A stretch of 64,000 bases of DNA from Leptospira yanagawae serovar Saopaulo str. Sao Paulo = ATCC 700523 (GTDB lineage: Bacteria > Spirochaetota > Leptospiria > Leptospirales > Leptospiraceae). A model generated the notes under the pieces. That model was given only the letters and a program-made list of their open reading frames with translations. It was not told the DNA's origin and did not search any database. The position numbers and the translations under genes are program-made. The first letter of the stretch is position 1, and every line of letters begins with the position of its first letter. The DNA lies in assembly GCF_000332475.2 (NCBI RefSeq), contig NZ_AOGX02000016.1:62001-126000 (forward strand), written 5' to 3'. Positions 16,508 through 25,026 of this stretch are shown piece after piece.

Positions 16508-16536
16508 TAGACAATTTTCCTTACATTTGGTAAAAT
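16508..16536 (+). promoter_or_regulatory. sigma70-like promoter with almost no leader
   Basis: The hexamers TAGACA (16508-16513) and TAAAAT (16531-16536) are separated by 17 bases. The -10 box ends only 7 bases before the ATG at 16544 and no Shine-Dalgarno sequence is visible, so a transcript from here would be leaderless or nearly so. Confidence 0.4.
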
Positions 16537-16543
16537 TATTTCC

Positions 16544-18832
16544 ATGTCTTGGTTTCGTACGACACTCATAACCTACTGTTTGTTTAGCGGAATTCTATTC
16601 CAATGCAAACCACCAGAACTTTCGAATGCCTGTGATGCCAAAACAGATGCCTTTCTATTAGGAAGTATCATACGTTATGTGACAGGGGATCGTTCTCCCT
16701 CATGCCTTCCATCCTTTGATTTCCAAGACCTTTGGGGTGTGTTCCGTGGGACTTCCGGTTTCCAATCTGCCAATGCCATCACAAGTTATAATGAACAGAT
16801 CATCATTGGTGGGAATTTCCAGTACCTTGGACCATCGACTGGCAATGTTGTGTATTTAGAATCTGCCAATGGAAATATTTTGCCAAATCGTTATTGCCCA
16901 TACCTAAAAGTATCCGGCGCAACTTACACAGCGATTTCCGATGGAAGTGGAGGTTTTTACATTGGAGGTGCTTTTTACAGCGTCCAAGGGGAAGATAGGT
17001 CAAGCATTGCCCATATCCTTCCTGGTTGCCAATTGGATCGGAACTTTAAAACTCCCATAGATGATACAAGAGAAGTGAGGGCCTTTCTCCTAAGAGGGGA
17101 CTCTATGTATGTGGGAGGAAACTTTACAAATTGGGATGGGAATACAAATTACAGACATCTAATCCGTTTGAATCGATACACGGGAGCTTTGGAACCAGAC
17201 TTCAATCTCCAGGTGGATGATGCTGTATTTGATTTGGAATCCGACCTAGATGCCATGTACATCTGTGGAAGTTTCGGAAACATTAGCGGACTCAGTCGAA
17301 GGAATTTAGCAAAGTATCATTTTGCATCGGGTTCGGTTCTGTCTTCCTTTAACCCTGGTGTTGATGGTGGGTTTTGCCTTGACATTCATTACGGTACTGA
17401 CGTCGCAGGGAGCCCCAATATTTACGCAGTGGGTGATAGTTTATCCATTTCACCTCGGGTCAATGCGTTCTCGGTGTACCCAGATGGAACAGTCACCGTT
17501 TGGACTCCCAATGTAAATTCGAATGTCCGCTCCGTGCAACAGTATGGGAATACCATTTACCTAGGAGGTCAGTTTACGACAGTGAACGGTGCTACTCCTG
17601 CCACAAATTTAGTTTCCGTAAACAATAACACTGGTACGGCGATCGCCACCAATTATGCTGTGAATGGAGAGGTAGCCTCTCTCCAGATAATAGAGAATAC
17701 ATTGTATATCAGTGGGAGTTTCACTTCCATCAAATCAGTTCCAAGGAATTATGTAGCGGCCTTGGATTTGCCAAGTGAAGAAGTGAATGCGTTTGATCCC
17801 AAGTATGATAATACCATCAGTAATCCCGGTTCACGTTTCGTACCTGCTGGCAATGGAGTGGTCCTTGTTACCTCTGACCGTTCCACCGTCAATGTGACAG
17901 CCCGCAGTAATTTTGCTGTGATCGACGAATACACAGGAAAACCGATTGAAGGGACACCTTACTTTGATATGCCGATCAAATCCCTGCTTCGCATTGACAA
18001 TTCATTGTTTGTGGGAGGTTCCTTTACGAATGTGCAAGGCCAATCAAAAAATGCATTTGTTGTTTTAGATTTACCGCATTACACAATCAATGCGAGAAGC
18101 CCCACTGTGGCTGGGGGAACCATGGAGGTTCGGTCTATCACAAATGATGAAACCCAAATTTATGCCGTTGGAAATGCAATCACAACTGTGAATGGAGCCT
18201 CAAGGAATAATGCCTTTAGCTTCAATATAAGTGATCTATCTTTAACGAATTGGAATCCCAATTTAAATGGAGCTGGAAATTCTGTATTATCTGTAAATGA
18301 TTTGGTTTTCATTGGTGGGGCTTTTCTTGGTATTAATGGAGATGGAACAACCTTTCGTTACCAAGCTGTGGATAAATCGAGTGGAACCAAAAGACAGGTC
18401 CCATCAGGTAGCGTTTTTCCAAATGCAGCTGTCAACACACAAACATTAGTGGGTGACAAAATCTTTTTGGGAGGTGAATTTATATCCATTGGTACGGGTT
18501 ATAGTTATTTGGCCATTTACAACCTAACAACGCAAAGTTTCGAATCCCCTTCACTTTTGTCCGCGGATAATATTGTCAAATACATTGCTTCCTACCCTGA
18601 TGGGAATGTTTTCATCGGAGGGGATTTTACGGTGCTCAATGGTTCCGCAAATGATAATAAATTTGGAGTGTACAATGCGAACTTAAATGCCTTTTCTCCT
18701 TGGAATGCGGGAATGAATGATGCAGTGCTTTCCTCCCATTTTAAAAATGGAAAGTATTATTTGGGTGGATTATTTCAGAATGCCTTCAAACGCAATTTTG
18801 GAGGTCTCGTTCGTTCCAGTTTAAATGAATGA
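16544..18832 (+). CDS. beta-propeller-like repeat lipoprotein, copy 1
   Basis: A 762-residue predicted lipoprotein: signal peptide ending GILFQC (Cys at about 21). The mature part begins with a Cys-rich stretch (ACDAKTDAFLLGS ... TGDRSPSCLP) and then consists of repeated units of about 45-55 residues ending in patterns such as YVGGNFTNWDGN, YLGGQFTTVNGA and FVGGSFTNVQGQ. That is the delta-60/DUF5122 repeat, which forms beta-propeller-like blades. It is probably anchored in the outer membrane and displayed at the surface or in the periplasm. Paralogue of the next gene. Binding partner unknown. Confidence 0.82.
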   Translation: MSWFRTTLITYCLFSGILFQCKPPELSNACDAKTDAFLLGSIIRYVTGDRSPSCLPSFDFQDLWGVFRGTSGFQSANAITSYNEQIIIGGNFQYLGPSTGNVVYLESANGNILPNRYCPYLKVSGATYTAISDGSGGFYIGGAFYSVQGEDRSSIAHILPGCQLDRNFKTPIDDTREVRAFLLRGDSMYVGGNFTNWDGNTNYRHLIRLNRYTGALEPDFNLQVDDAVFDLESDLDAMYICGSFGNISGLSRRNLAKYHFASGSVLSSFNPGVDGGFCLDIHYGTDVAGSPNIYAVGDSLSISPRVNAFSVYPDGTVTVWTPNVNSNVRSVQQYGNTIYLGGQFTTVNGATPATNLVSVNNNTGTAIATNYAVNGEVASLQIIENTLYISGSFTSIKSVPRNYVAALDLPSEEVNAFDPKYDNTISNPGSRFVPAGNGVVLVTSDRSTVNVTARSNFAVIDEYTGKPIEGTPYFDMPIKSLLRIDNSLFVGGSFTNVQGQSKNAFVVLDLPHYTINARSPTVAGGTMEVRSITNDETQIYAVGNAITTVNGASRNNAFSFNISDLSLTNWNPNLNGAGNSVLSVNDLVFIGGAFLGINGDGTTFRYQAVDKSSGTKRQVPSGSVFPNAAVNTQTLVGDKIFLGGEFISIGTGYSYLAIYNLTTQSFESPSLLSADNIVKYIASYPDGNVFIGGDFTVLNGSANDNKFGVYNANLNAFSPWNAGMNDAVLSSHFKNGKYYLGGLFQNAFKRNFGGLVRSSLNE

Positions 18833-18924
18833 AAGGGAATTCGTTTGCAAATGCACAACTTGTCCTAGATAGTATGACAGAAAAGAGATAAGCAAACACT
18901 CGACAGAAAACATAGCCTTTTAGA

Positions 18925-21246
18925 ATGGAAGACATGCGTCGTATGGCAAAGATTTCTTTTTCCTGCTTTTCCCTGATCCTCCTCCTAACAACATTCACAC
19001 AGTGCAAACCTGCCGATTTGGAAAGTACCTGCGATGTAAAATCGGAATCCTTTTTATTGGCCTCCCTTGTAAGACTTGTCACAGGAGACCGGTCACCCTC
19101 TTGTTTGCCAGCCTTTAGCTTTTTAGAGGAATGGGGGGTATATGATTCGACTTCCATTCCAAAAGTTCGTTCCATCCTATCCTACCGCAATCATATCTTG
19201 ATGGGAGGAGATTTCAGAAAGGTTGGTCTTTCCACAGGGAGTGTGGCTGTCCTCGACAAAAATTCAGGGACAGCGATCCCAAGTCGGTTCTGTCCTTTCC
19301 TCAAAGTGAAGGGTGATACTTATGCGGCAGTTCCCGACGGGAGCGGAGGATTTTACATCGGAGGATATTTCACCCATGTACAAGGGATCAAAAGGAGCCA
19401 AGTTGCTCATATACTGCCTGGTTGCCAGTTGGATCCAAATTTTATTGTTACGGAAGATGCATCGAGGAATGTCAATGCACTACACATATTAGGTGACAAT
19501 CTTTATATAGGTGGTTTATTTACCTCTTGGGGATCTAGCCCTCAAGTCAATCTTGCATCTGTCAACCGTTATACGGGAGAATTGAATACCAGTTTTTATA
19601 TTGGGACTATTAATGGCAATGTTTCTAACATTGTTTCGTTTGGTAATTCTCTTTTTATTGGCGGGGATTTCCAAGACATAAATGTATTTTCAAGAGATGG
19701 ATTAGCAAAACTGAATGCGACCACGGGTGCAGTTGATACCGGTTTTACAAACCAATTGGACCCTGGTGCGACAGTAGATGATTTATTTTTAGGTACAGAC
19801 CCACAAGGCAGTCCGGTCATTTATGTAGGAGGAACATTTAGTACGCCAAGATCCAATGCGGCTGCCTTTTACCCAGACGGAACACTCACTTCTTGGGCTC
19901 CGAACCCAAATGCGAATGTCGAAGCCATCCAACAATATGAAAATACAGTCTACTTAGGAGGGAGTTTCACTTCTGTCCTTGGTGCACCAACGGCCAATTT
20001 TTTAGTAGGAGTAGACAATGGGACGGGCACTGCAGTCAAAAATGATTTTGCCCTTGACCTTACTGTCACATCTCTCCACCTCATTGGAAACCAATTGTAT
20101 GCCTTAGGCGAATTTACGATAGCGAAAGGAATCACAAGGTATCATGCGGCGGCGTTTGAAGTTCCGAGTGGGGCACTTAGCAATTGGGATCCATCACTTG
20201 ACGGATCATTGTCGATTCCTGACGGAGCTGTAATTCCCTTTGGAAATGATGTGGTGCTTGCCTCCAATCAATCGGGTGTGAACCTCATTCCGAAAAAACA
20301 TTTCGTGGTGTTTGATGAAGCAACTGGATATCCATTAGACAACACTCCTGAATTCGACTTCGGAATTGTTACGATGCATTTGAAAGGGGATCGATTGTTT
20401 CTAGGTGGGAGTTTTCGAACCATCAATGGAATCAGTCGGAATGCTTTTGCAGCATTAGATTTACCTCACTACCAATTGAATCCAATGGACGTACAAATAC
20501 CGGGAATATCGGGTGATATCCGAGCCATCACCAGTGGGAATGGTCAGATTTTTTTTGGTGGAAGTGATTTTACTACGGTTAGTGGGCAAACTCGAAATAG
20601 AGTCGCGGCCATATCGGAAGAAACACTGGCACTTACCAATTGGAATCCCAATGTTGAATTGGCTGGCCTTGTAAGCTCACTGCTTTTCGTAGGAGATGCT
20701 GTTTTCATCGGAGGATTGTATACAAGTCTCAATGGAAACAATACAATCCAATATTACCGAGCCGTCGATACGGTCTCTGGAACGGCAATTTCATTGCCTT
20801 CCACAACCAATTATCCTCAAAGTGATGTCAGTGTTCAAACTATCTATGAAGGGAAAATTTACCTAGGTGGAATTTTCACTACCATCCTCGGCCTCGGGGC
20901 ATTTACCAATTTTGCAATTTTTGATTTAGAAACAAATTCCTATCTAAGCCCAAATCCCATCTACGCCAATGGATATGTGAATGCCATCACACCTGCTCCC
21001 GATGGCAGATTCCTCGTAGGAGGTTCCTTTACTGGCCTCAATGGATCTACCACCAAACCAAATGCAAGTGCCTTCCAAACCGGTTCCTACAATGTCTTAG
21101 ACTGGGCACCTAACCCAGATAGTACAGTGTATACTAGTTTGTACCATAATGGAAAATGGTATGTGGGCGGTGAATTTAAAGATGCCTTTAACAAAGCATA
21201 CGGAGGTTTTTTTCGCACTGACCTAAGTGAACCACCTAGCAACTAA
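18925..21246 (+). CDS. beta-propeller-like repeat lipoprotein, copy 2
   Basis: A 773-residue paralogue of the preceding gene. It shares the same plan: lipoprotein signal ending TTFTQC, Cys-containing N-terminal block (TCDVKSESFLLAS ... TGDRSPSCLP, with the last ten residues identical to copy 1), then delta-60 type repeats (YIGGLFTSWGSS, YLGGSFTSVLGA, FLGGSFRTINGI). The gap between copies is 92 bases. The ATG at 18925 and internal ATGs at 18934 and 18943 are all possible; 18943 gives the shortest normal signal peptide. Divergence between the two copies is substantial, so the duplication is old or under diversifying pressure. Confidence 0.82.
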   Translation: MEDMRRMAKISFSCFSLILLLTTFTQCKPADLESTCDVKSESFLLASLVRLVTGDRSPSCLPAFSFLEEWGVYDSTSIPKVRSILSYRNHILMGGDFRKVGLSTGSVAVLDKNSGTAIPSRFCPFLKVKGDTYAAVPDGSGGFYIGGYFTHVQGIKRSQVAHILPGCQLDPNFIVTEDASRNVNALHILGDNLYIGGLFTSWGSSPQVNLASVNRYTGELNTSFYIGTINGNVSNIVSFGNSLFIGGDFQDINVFSRDGLAKLNATTGAVDTGFTNQLDPGATVDDLFLGTDPQGSPVIYVGGTFSTPRSNAAAFYPDGTLTSWAPNPNANVEAIQQYENTVYLGGSFTSVLGAPTANFLVGVDNGTGTAVKNDFALDLTVTSLHLIGNQLYALGEFTIAKGITRYHAAAFEVPSGALSNWDPSLDGSLSIPDGAVIPFGNDVVLASNQSGVNLIPKKHFVVFDEATGYPLDNTPEFDFGIVTMHLKGDRLFLGGSFRTINGISRNAFAALDLPHYQLNPMDVQIPGISGDIRAITSGNGQIFFGGSDFTTVSGQTRNRVAAISEETLALTNWNPNVELAGLVSSLLFVGDAVFIGGLYTSLNGNNTIQYYRAVDTVSGTAISLPSTTNYPQSDVSVQTIYEGKIYLGGIFTTILGLGAFTNFAIFDLETNSYLSPNPIYANGYVNAITPAPDGRFLVGGSFTGLNGSTTKPNASAFQTGSYNVLDWAPNPDSTVYTSLYHNGKWYVGGEFKDAFNKAYGGFFRTDLSEPPSN

Positions 21247-21307
21247 CGATATCCCATCCAAAACTTTTTTTATTTTTTATCGATAGAGATATATTTTTGG
21301 ACTCGAT

Positions 21308-22252
21308 TTATGTTTTGGACTTTGGTTTTCGTTTCCGCTTCAAAATAAACTGGATCGCTTCTTCTCCTTTTTTGGCACCGAGGTAAGCGGTTTGGTACAG
21401 TTTGGTGCGAATCGTGGTGGTGAGTTTCACAGGGAGTGGTTTATCAGGAGCTACGGTGATGATCTTCACTCCTTTCGGAGGTTTTACCACAATTTCACGA
21501 GCTAAATTGAAATGGAAGTGGTGGAACTTTCGCATCATACGGCGGATCGTTCTGTGTTTGGGAAACGCAAGCAGACTGGTAAGTCTTGTGAGTGGTCCTG
21601 AGATGTGACGAATTGGTGAATTCATGACTACAACAATTTCCTTATAACCAGCTTCAATGATATCTTGGATGGGCAAAGGATTGAGAATCGCTGCATCCGA
21701 ATACAATTTCCCATCTAACTTATGTTTTCCGCGAGTGGCAATGGGCAATGAAGTAGCTGCTTTTAATAAATCAAAAACATTAGTTGATGTGGCTTTGATG
21801 TATTCAACGGAATGAGTGTGTAAATTACTCACAGCAATCACAAAATGAGGGAGTTTTTTGGAATCGAGAGTTTCGGATTCCAAACGGACTTTTTTCCGAA
21901 AAATAAAATCAATGAGGTATTCTTGGTTGAGAAGGGTTTTCCCTTGGAAGGGATGGAAAAACGAAATGAGTTTTCTCCCAGATAAATCTCTGTACCAAAC
22001 AGCGAGAGCTTTTTCACTTTTGATCGGTTCTTCCTTTGGCATCGACACATAATAGGCAGCAGCACAAGCCCCAGACGAAACACCCACCACCAAATCAAAG
22101 TAATTTGGCCGTAAGAACCGATTCCATGCGTACAAAACCCCACTTGAAAAGGCTCCTTTCATTCCGCCTCCTTCCACAAGTAGGGCGCGTTTGGTTCCCT
22201 TTGCTTTTGGAATTTTGGGTGGGTGGTTTGGAACGACCTGTATTTGACTCAT
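21308..22252 (-). CDS. patatin-like phospholipase
   Basis: A 314-residue cytosolic or membrane-associated lipid acyl hydrolase of the patatin/RssA family. It shows the oxyanion loop GGGMKGAF, the nucleophile elbow GVSSGAC and the catalytic Asp in SDAAI, forming the Ser-Asp dyad. The first 20 residues are polar, with no signal peptide. The ATG at 22252 is chosen; a TTG 69 bases upstream would add a hydrophobic but unlikely extension. The basic C-terminus (KRKRKPKSK) may touch membranes. Converges with the repeat lipoprotein gene. Confidence 0.88.
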   Translation of the reverse strand: MSQIQVVPNHPPKIPKAKGTKRALLVEGGGMKGAFSSGVLYAWNRFLRPNYFDLVVGVSSGACAAAYYVSMPKEEPIKSEKALAVWYRDLSGRKLISFFHPFQGKTLLNQEYLIDFIFRKKVRLESETLDSKKLPHFVIAVSNLHTHSVEYIKATSTNVFDLLKAATSLPIATRGKHKLDGKLYSDAAILNPLPIQDIIEAGYKEIVVVMNSPIRHISGPLTRLTSLLAFPKHRTIRRMMRKFHHFHFNLAREIVVKPPKGVKIITVAPDKPLPVKLTTTIRTKLYQTAYLGAKKGEEAIQFILKRKRKPKSKT

Positions 22253-22351
22253 CTCACTGTCAGAGTCTCTCTCCCTAGTTTTCGTTGCAAAAAGGATTAA
22301 AAAAAAATCACAAGAGGACAATAAAATTCGCTACGTAAGCAATTGATTTGT

Positions 22352-22912
22352 ATGCTCGGAGTTCGTACAATTGAAATTGAAGTGGAAGGAATCCCTGTGA
22401 AAGGCACCTTACAATGGTCCACGCAGTCCCTTTACCAATTGGAATTGTATGCGCCCTATTCTGGCCCCGTTTATACCTTTTCTTTTCCGAAACTTTTCCC
22501 TCCCTTCCAAGAAGAGACACTTTCCGAAATCGAACAAAATGCGAAGAGCCATCTTCGTACTTTATTTTACAAATGTGAAAGTTTAAAAAAGGAAATCCCT
22601 AAGTTTGAAACGGCGATCAAAGAGTTTTGGTTGGATCTGCAATCAATCCCCGTACTTTCCCCAAGTGAATGGAAAGAAAAAAATGAATTTTTAAAACAGG
22701 CCTTACAAGAAGGTTATATGGACCACGACATATACGAAAAAACAATTTTTGATCTAACAACTGTCATGGAAAAAAAACAAAATGAACGTGAGAAACGTTG
22801 TGAATCGTTTTTATCTCAGTACCTTCCCGAGTTTTCTCACTTACAAAATCATTTTTCATGGATTCGTTTTTGTTATGAATTCACTGAAAAAAAGCACTTA
22901 CTGCTTCTTTAA
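22352..22912 (+). CDS. hypothetical protein
   Basis: A 186-residue soluble protein. The first 50 residues look like beta strands (GVRTIEIEVEGIPVKGTLQW), the rest is helical and charged (KSHLRTLFYKCESLKKEIPK, TTVMEKKQNEREKRCESFL). No domain recognised. The ATG at 22352 is preferred to a TTG 9 bases upstream. It lies alone, divergent from the patatin gene. Confidence 0.65.
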   Translation: MLGVRTIEIEVEGIPVKGTLQWSTQSLYQLELYAPYSGPVYTFSFPKLFPPFQEETLSEIEQNAKSHLRTLFYKCESLKKEIPKFETAIKEFWLDLQSIPVLSPSEWKEKNEFLKQALQEGYMDHDIYEKTIFDLTTVMEKKQNEREKRCESFLSQYLPEFSHLQNHFSWIRFCYEFTEKKHLLLL

Positions 22913-22963
22913 AAAATCGTTTTTCTTGCCAAAGAGATGCATGTGAACTTTACTTTCCTATAG

Positions 22964-22983
22964 ATGGGAAATTTATTTCCCAT
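22964..22983. promoter_or_regulatory. perfect 9-2-9 palindrome upstream of the DUF1577 gene
   Basis: The sequence ATGGGAAAT-TT-ATTTCCCAT is a perfect inverted repeat 28 bases before the next start codon. The size and symmetry fit a dimeric repressor operator or a small mRNA hairpin overlapping the start of transcription. Confidence 0.45.
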
Positions 22984-23011
22984 TTGAACTCAATCAAACT
23001 GGAAATTAGCT

Positions 23012-24145
23012 ATGCGACCAATGGACCAAATCACAGGCAAGGAACAAAAACACCATGTGATCTCACACTACCTTATGAACCAAGAAATGAAGGCCAATTG
23101 GAATGGTCAGGTGCAAACCATGACTGTTTTACAAGAAGTGCCTGGTGGTGAAGAGATCATTGTACAATGGATGGAAGCTTGGGTACTTGCTGAAGGTTCG
23201 ACAATTGTTCTTTCCAAATTACTGGCACGATACTTAGAACTCCATTGCACGTTTGTCAAACAACTAGCACCACATAAAGTCCAACTCCGCGTAGAAAAAG
23301 TCCTTATCGCAAAAAAAGAAAGATTAAACCCAAGGTTTACCATCACGGAAGAAGGGATGGTGAATGTGACAAACATTGTCAGTTCCAAAACCATCATTGA
23401 AGCCAATATGTTCAATATCCCTACACTCGTTCGTGTTAATTTTGAGGACTATCGCAAACGAATGATGGTTCGTTCTGGTGAAGCTGGAACCATGGATATT
23501 TTTAAATCTGGTATGGAAAGAAAGTTTGATGTAGTCAAATCCACACAAAAAATCCTCTACATCAAAGATGCAACAAACCCAGAAAGTTACAAAATGGACG
23601 ACGAAGGATTTATTAATTACGAAGATGACATCGAAGACAATGTCGACAAACTAGCGTTTGCTGCTCGTGACAAAAAAATTAAGTCCGAACTTATCCTTCC
23701 AATTTTATACAAAAATGAATTAGAAGAAATCATTCCGATTGGGTATTACTTTTTACAAACAAAAGATAAATCCATTACCGAGGATGATCTTAAATTTTAC
23801 CAAACCCAAATTGCCGAGATGATCGAAAGGATCAAAGATGCAAACTTAATGACAACAGTGGAAAAATTCCCAGTCATTGACCTTTCTACAACTGGTCTCA
23901 AACTCAGAGTGAATAACAGCAATTTGGTGGAAACACTACCAAAACAAAAAGGTATTTTACTAGAACTTGTATTTAAACTCCAAACTCCATTCCGCTTTTT
24001 TGGGAAGATCGCTTGGGCCCATAAAGAAGAAACCGGAGATTTACTTGTGGGGATAGAATTTTCTGGGAAACGAACGTATGCAGAAAAAGTTCGTTTTGAA
24101 GAAAACATCGAAATCATCAAAAACAATGGTAGGACTGCGGCGTAA
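23012..24145 (+). CDS. DUF1577-type protein with degenerate PilZ-like C-terminus
   Basis: A 377-residue soluble protein resembling the DUF1577 family, known to me mainly from Leptospira. The N-terminal and middle parts are mixed alpha/beta with GAF-like character (KSELILPILYKNELEEIIPI and GYYFLQTKDKSITEDD). The C-terminal 100 residues resemble PilZ: VIDLSTTGLKLRV provides the D-x-S-x-x-G motif and GDLLVGIEF the final strand, but the RxxxR motif that binds cyclic di-GMP is not evident before it. It may be a regulator that lost or changed ligand binding. A weak Shine-Dalgarno sequence (CTGGAAA) precedes the ATG. A 20-bp palindrome lies just upstream. Confidence 0.65.
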   Translation: MRPMDQITGKEQKHHVISHYLMNQEMKANWNGQVQTMTVLQEVPGGEEIIVQWMEAWVLAEGSTIVLSKLLARYLELHCTFVKQLAPHKVQLRVEKVLIAKKERLNPRFTITEEGMVNVTNIVSSKTIIEANMFNIPTLVRVNFEDYRKRMMVRSGEAGTMDIFKSGMERKFDVVKSTQKILYIKDATNPESYKMDDEGFINYEDDIEDNVDKLAFAARDKKIKSELILPILYKNELEEIIPIGYYFLQTKDKSITEDDLKFYQTQIAEMIERIKDANLMTTVEKFPVIDLSTTGLKLRVNNSNLVETLPKQKGILLELVFKLQTPFRFFGKIAWAHKEETGDLLVGIEFSGKRTYAEKVRFEENIEIIKNNGRTAA

Positions 24146-24149
24146 AGGT

Positions 24150-24509
24150 TTACCTGATTTCCAATTTTATTGTTTTTGTAAATTTGGGAATTTCATACAC
24201 ACAAACGTAGTATAACATCTTTAAGTCGATGTAGTCGTAGGCACGGGCCAAATCCTTTTGCCACATCGTATCCATTTTATCCCAAGGCAGATTTGGATAT
24301 TTTTGTTTTTCGGAATTAGGAATTTTTAAGGATTCTGTTTGGATGGTTTTTAACATTTCTTCTGCAAAAAAACTATCATGTTCTCCTTCCAAAAACTCTT
24401 GGATTTGATTTCTGAGGATAAACGATTCCAGTTCCTTACAATAAAAAACGAGTTCGTGAAACATAGTTTCACCATATTTTTGGAAGTTCCTTCGGCTAGT
24501 TTTTTTCAT
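24150..24509 (-). CDS. degenerate HepT/DUF86-like protein
   Basis: A 119-residue helical protein. Its C-terminal half lines up with HepT/DUF86 proteins: KYPNLPWDKMDTMW matches the P-x-I-P-W-x-x-I-x-x-M-R-N block, and LARAYDYIDLKMLYYV matches the H-x-Y-x-x-V-D block. In HepT toxins an RX4-6HXY motif is catalytic; here Arg is Gln and His is Arg. No nucleotidyltransferase antitoxin (MNT) gene is adjacent. It is therefore probably an inactive or repurposed relative, not a working toxin. The ATG at 24509 is used in preference to a TTG two codons upstream. The fold assignment is by eye and tentative. Confidence 0.5.
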   Translation of the reverse strand: MKKTSRRNFQKYGETMFHELVFYCKELESFILRNQIQEFLEGEHDSFFAEEMLKTIQTESLKIPNSEKQKYPNLPWDKMDTMWQKDLARAYDYIDLKMLYYVCVYEIPKFTKTIKLEIR

Positions 24510-24537
24510 TGGCAAAGTTTTTGGTTTTTCCTACCCT
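24509..24537 (+). promoter_or_regulatory. possible promoter of the FKBP gene
   Basis: TTGGCA (24509-24514) and TACCCT (24532-24537) are spaced by 17 bases, and the ATG follows 10 bases after the -10 box with no Shine-Dalgarno sequence. Only 38 bases separate this gene from the divergent HepT-like gene. Confidence 0.3.
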
Positions 24538-24547
24538 TTCGATTAGC

Positions 24548-24937
24548 ATGAAGTCTTTCCGTTCCCTCACAGTTTTCCTATTCGTTCTTCTCACTGTTCC
24601 CATTGTTCCCGCAGAAAAGGATTTCCAAATCATTGATCTCGTTGTTGGGAAAGGAGATGAAGCATTTTCGGGTTCGTACGTAACCGTTCATTATGTGGGC
24701 CGATTGACCAATGGGACCAAATTTGATAGTTCAAGAGACAGAAACCGCCCCTTTGAATTCAACCTGGGTGCAGGTGAAGTCGTAAAAGGTTGGGACAAAG
24801 GTGTGAAAGGAATGCGTGTCGGTGGCAAACGAAAACTCATCATCCCACCGGAACTTGGGTATGGAAGCAAACAAGTGGGGAATATCCCACCCAATTCCAC
24901 TTTGATTTTTGAAGTGGAACTTTTGAAAATTTATTAA
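24548..24937 (+). CDS. exported FKBP-type peptidyl-prolyl cis-trans isomerase
   Basis: A 129-residue protein with an N-terminal signal peptide (SFRSLTVFLFVLLTVPIVPA) and one complete FKBP domain. Hallmarks: VTVHYVGRLTNGTKFDSS, FEFNLGAGEVVKGWDKGVKG, and the aromatic pocket through PPELGYG and PNSTLIFEVELL. It should catalyse proline isomerisation in the periplasm and assist folding of exported proteins. The internal ATG at 24548 is the natural start. Confidence 0.92.
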   Translation: MKSFRSLTVFLFVLLTVPIVPAEKDFQIIDLVVGKGDEAFSGSYVTVHYVGRLTNGTKFDSSRDRNRPFEFNLGAGEVVKGWDKGVKGMRVGGKRKLIIPPELGYGSKQVGNIPPNSTLIFEVELLKIY

Positions 24938-24989
24938 CGAACATTTTGCACGATTCTTTATATAAGGGATTTCTTATAGGGGAAATTCC

Positions 24990-25017
24990 TTGACAATCCC
25001 TAGATTCATTCTACGTT
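24990..25017 (+). promoter_or_regulatory. sigma70-like promoter of the YHYH lipoprotein gene
   Basis: TTGACA (24990-24995) is followed after 16 bases by TACGTT (25012-25017). The ATG at 25027 is only 9 bases beyond the -10 box and lacks a Shine-Dalgarno sequence. Confidence 0.4.
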
Positions 25018-25026
25018 GAATCCCTT

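Noticed and set aside
24150..24509. HepT-MNT toxin-antitoxin system
   Set aside because: Both catalytic residues are changed and no nucleotidyltransferase partner is adjacent.
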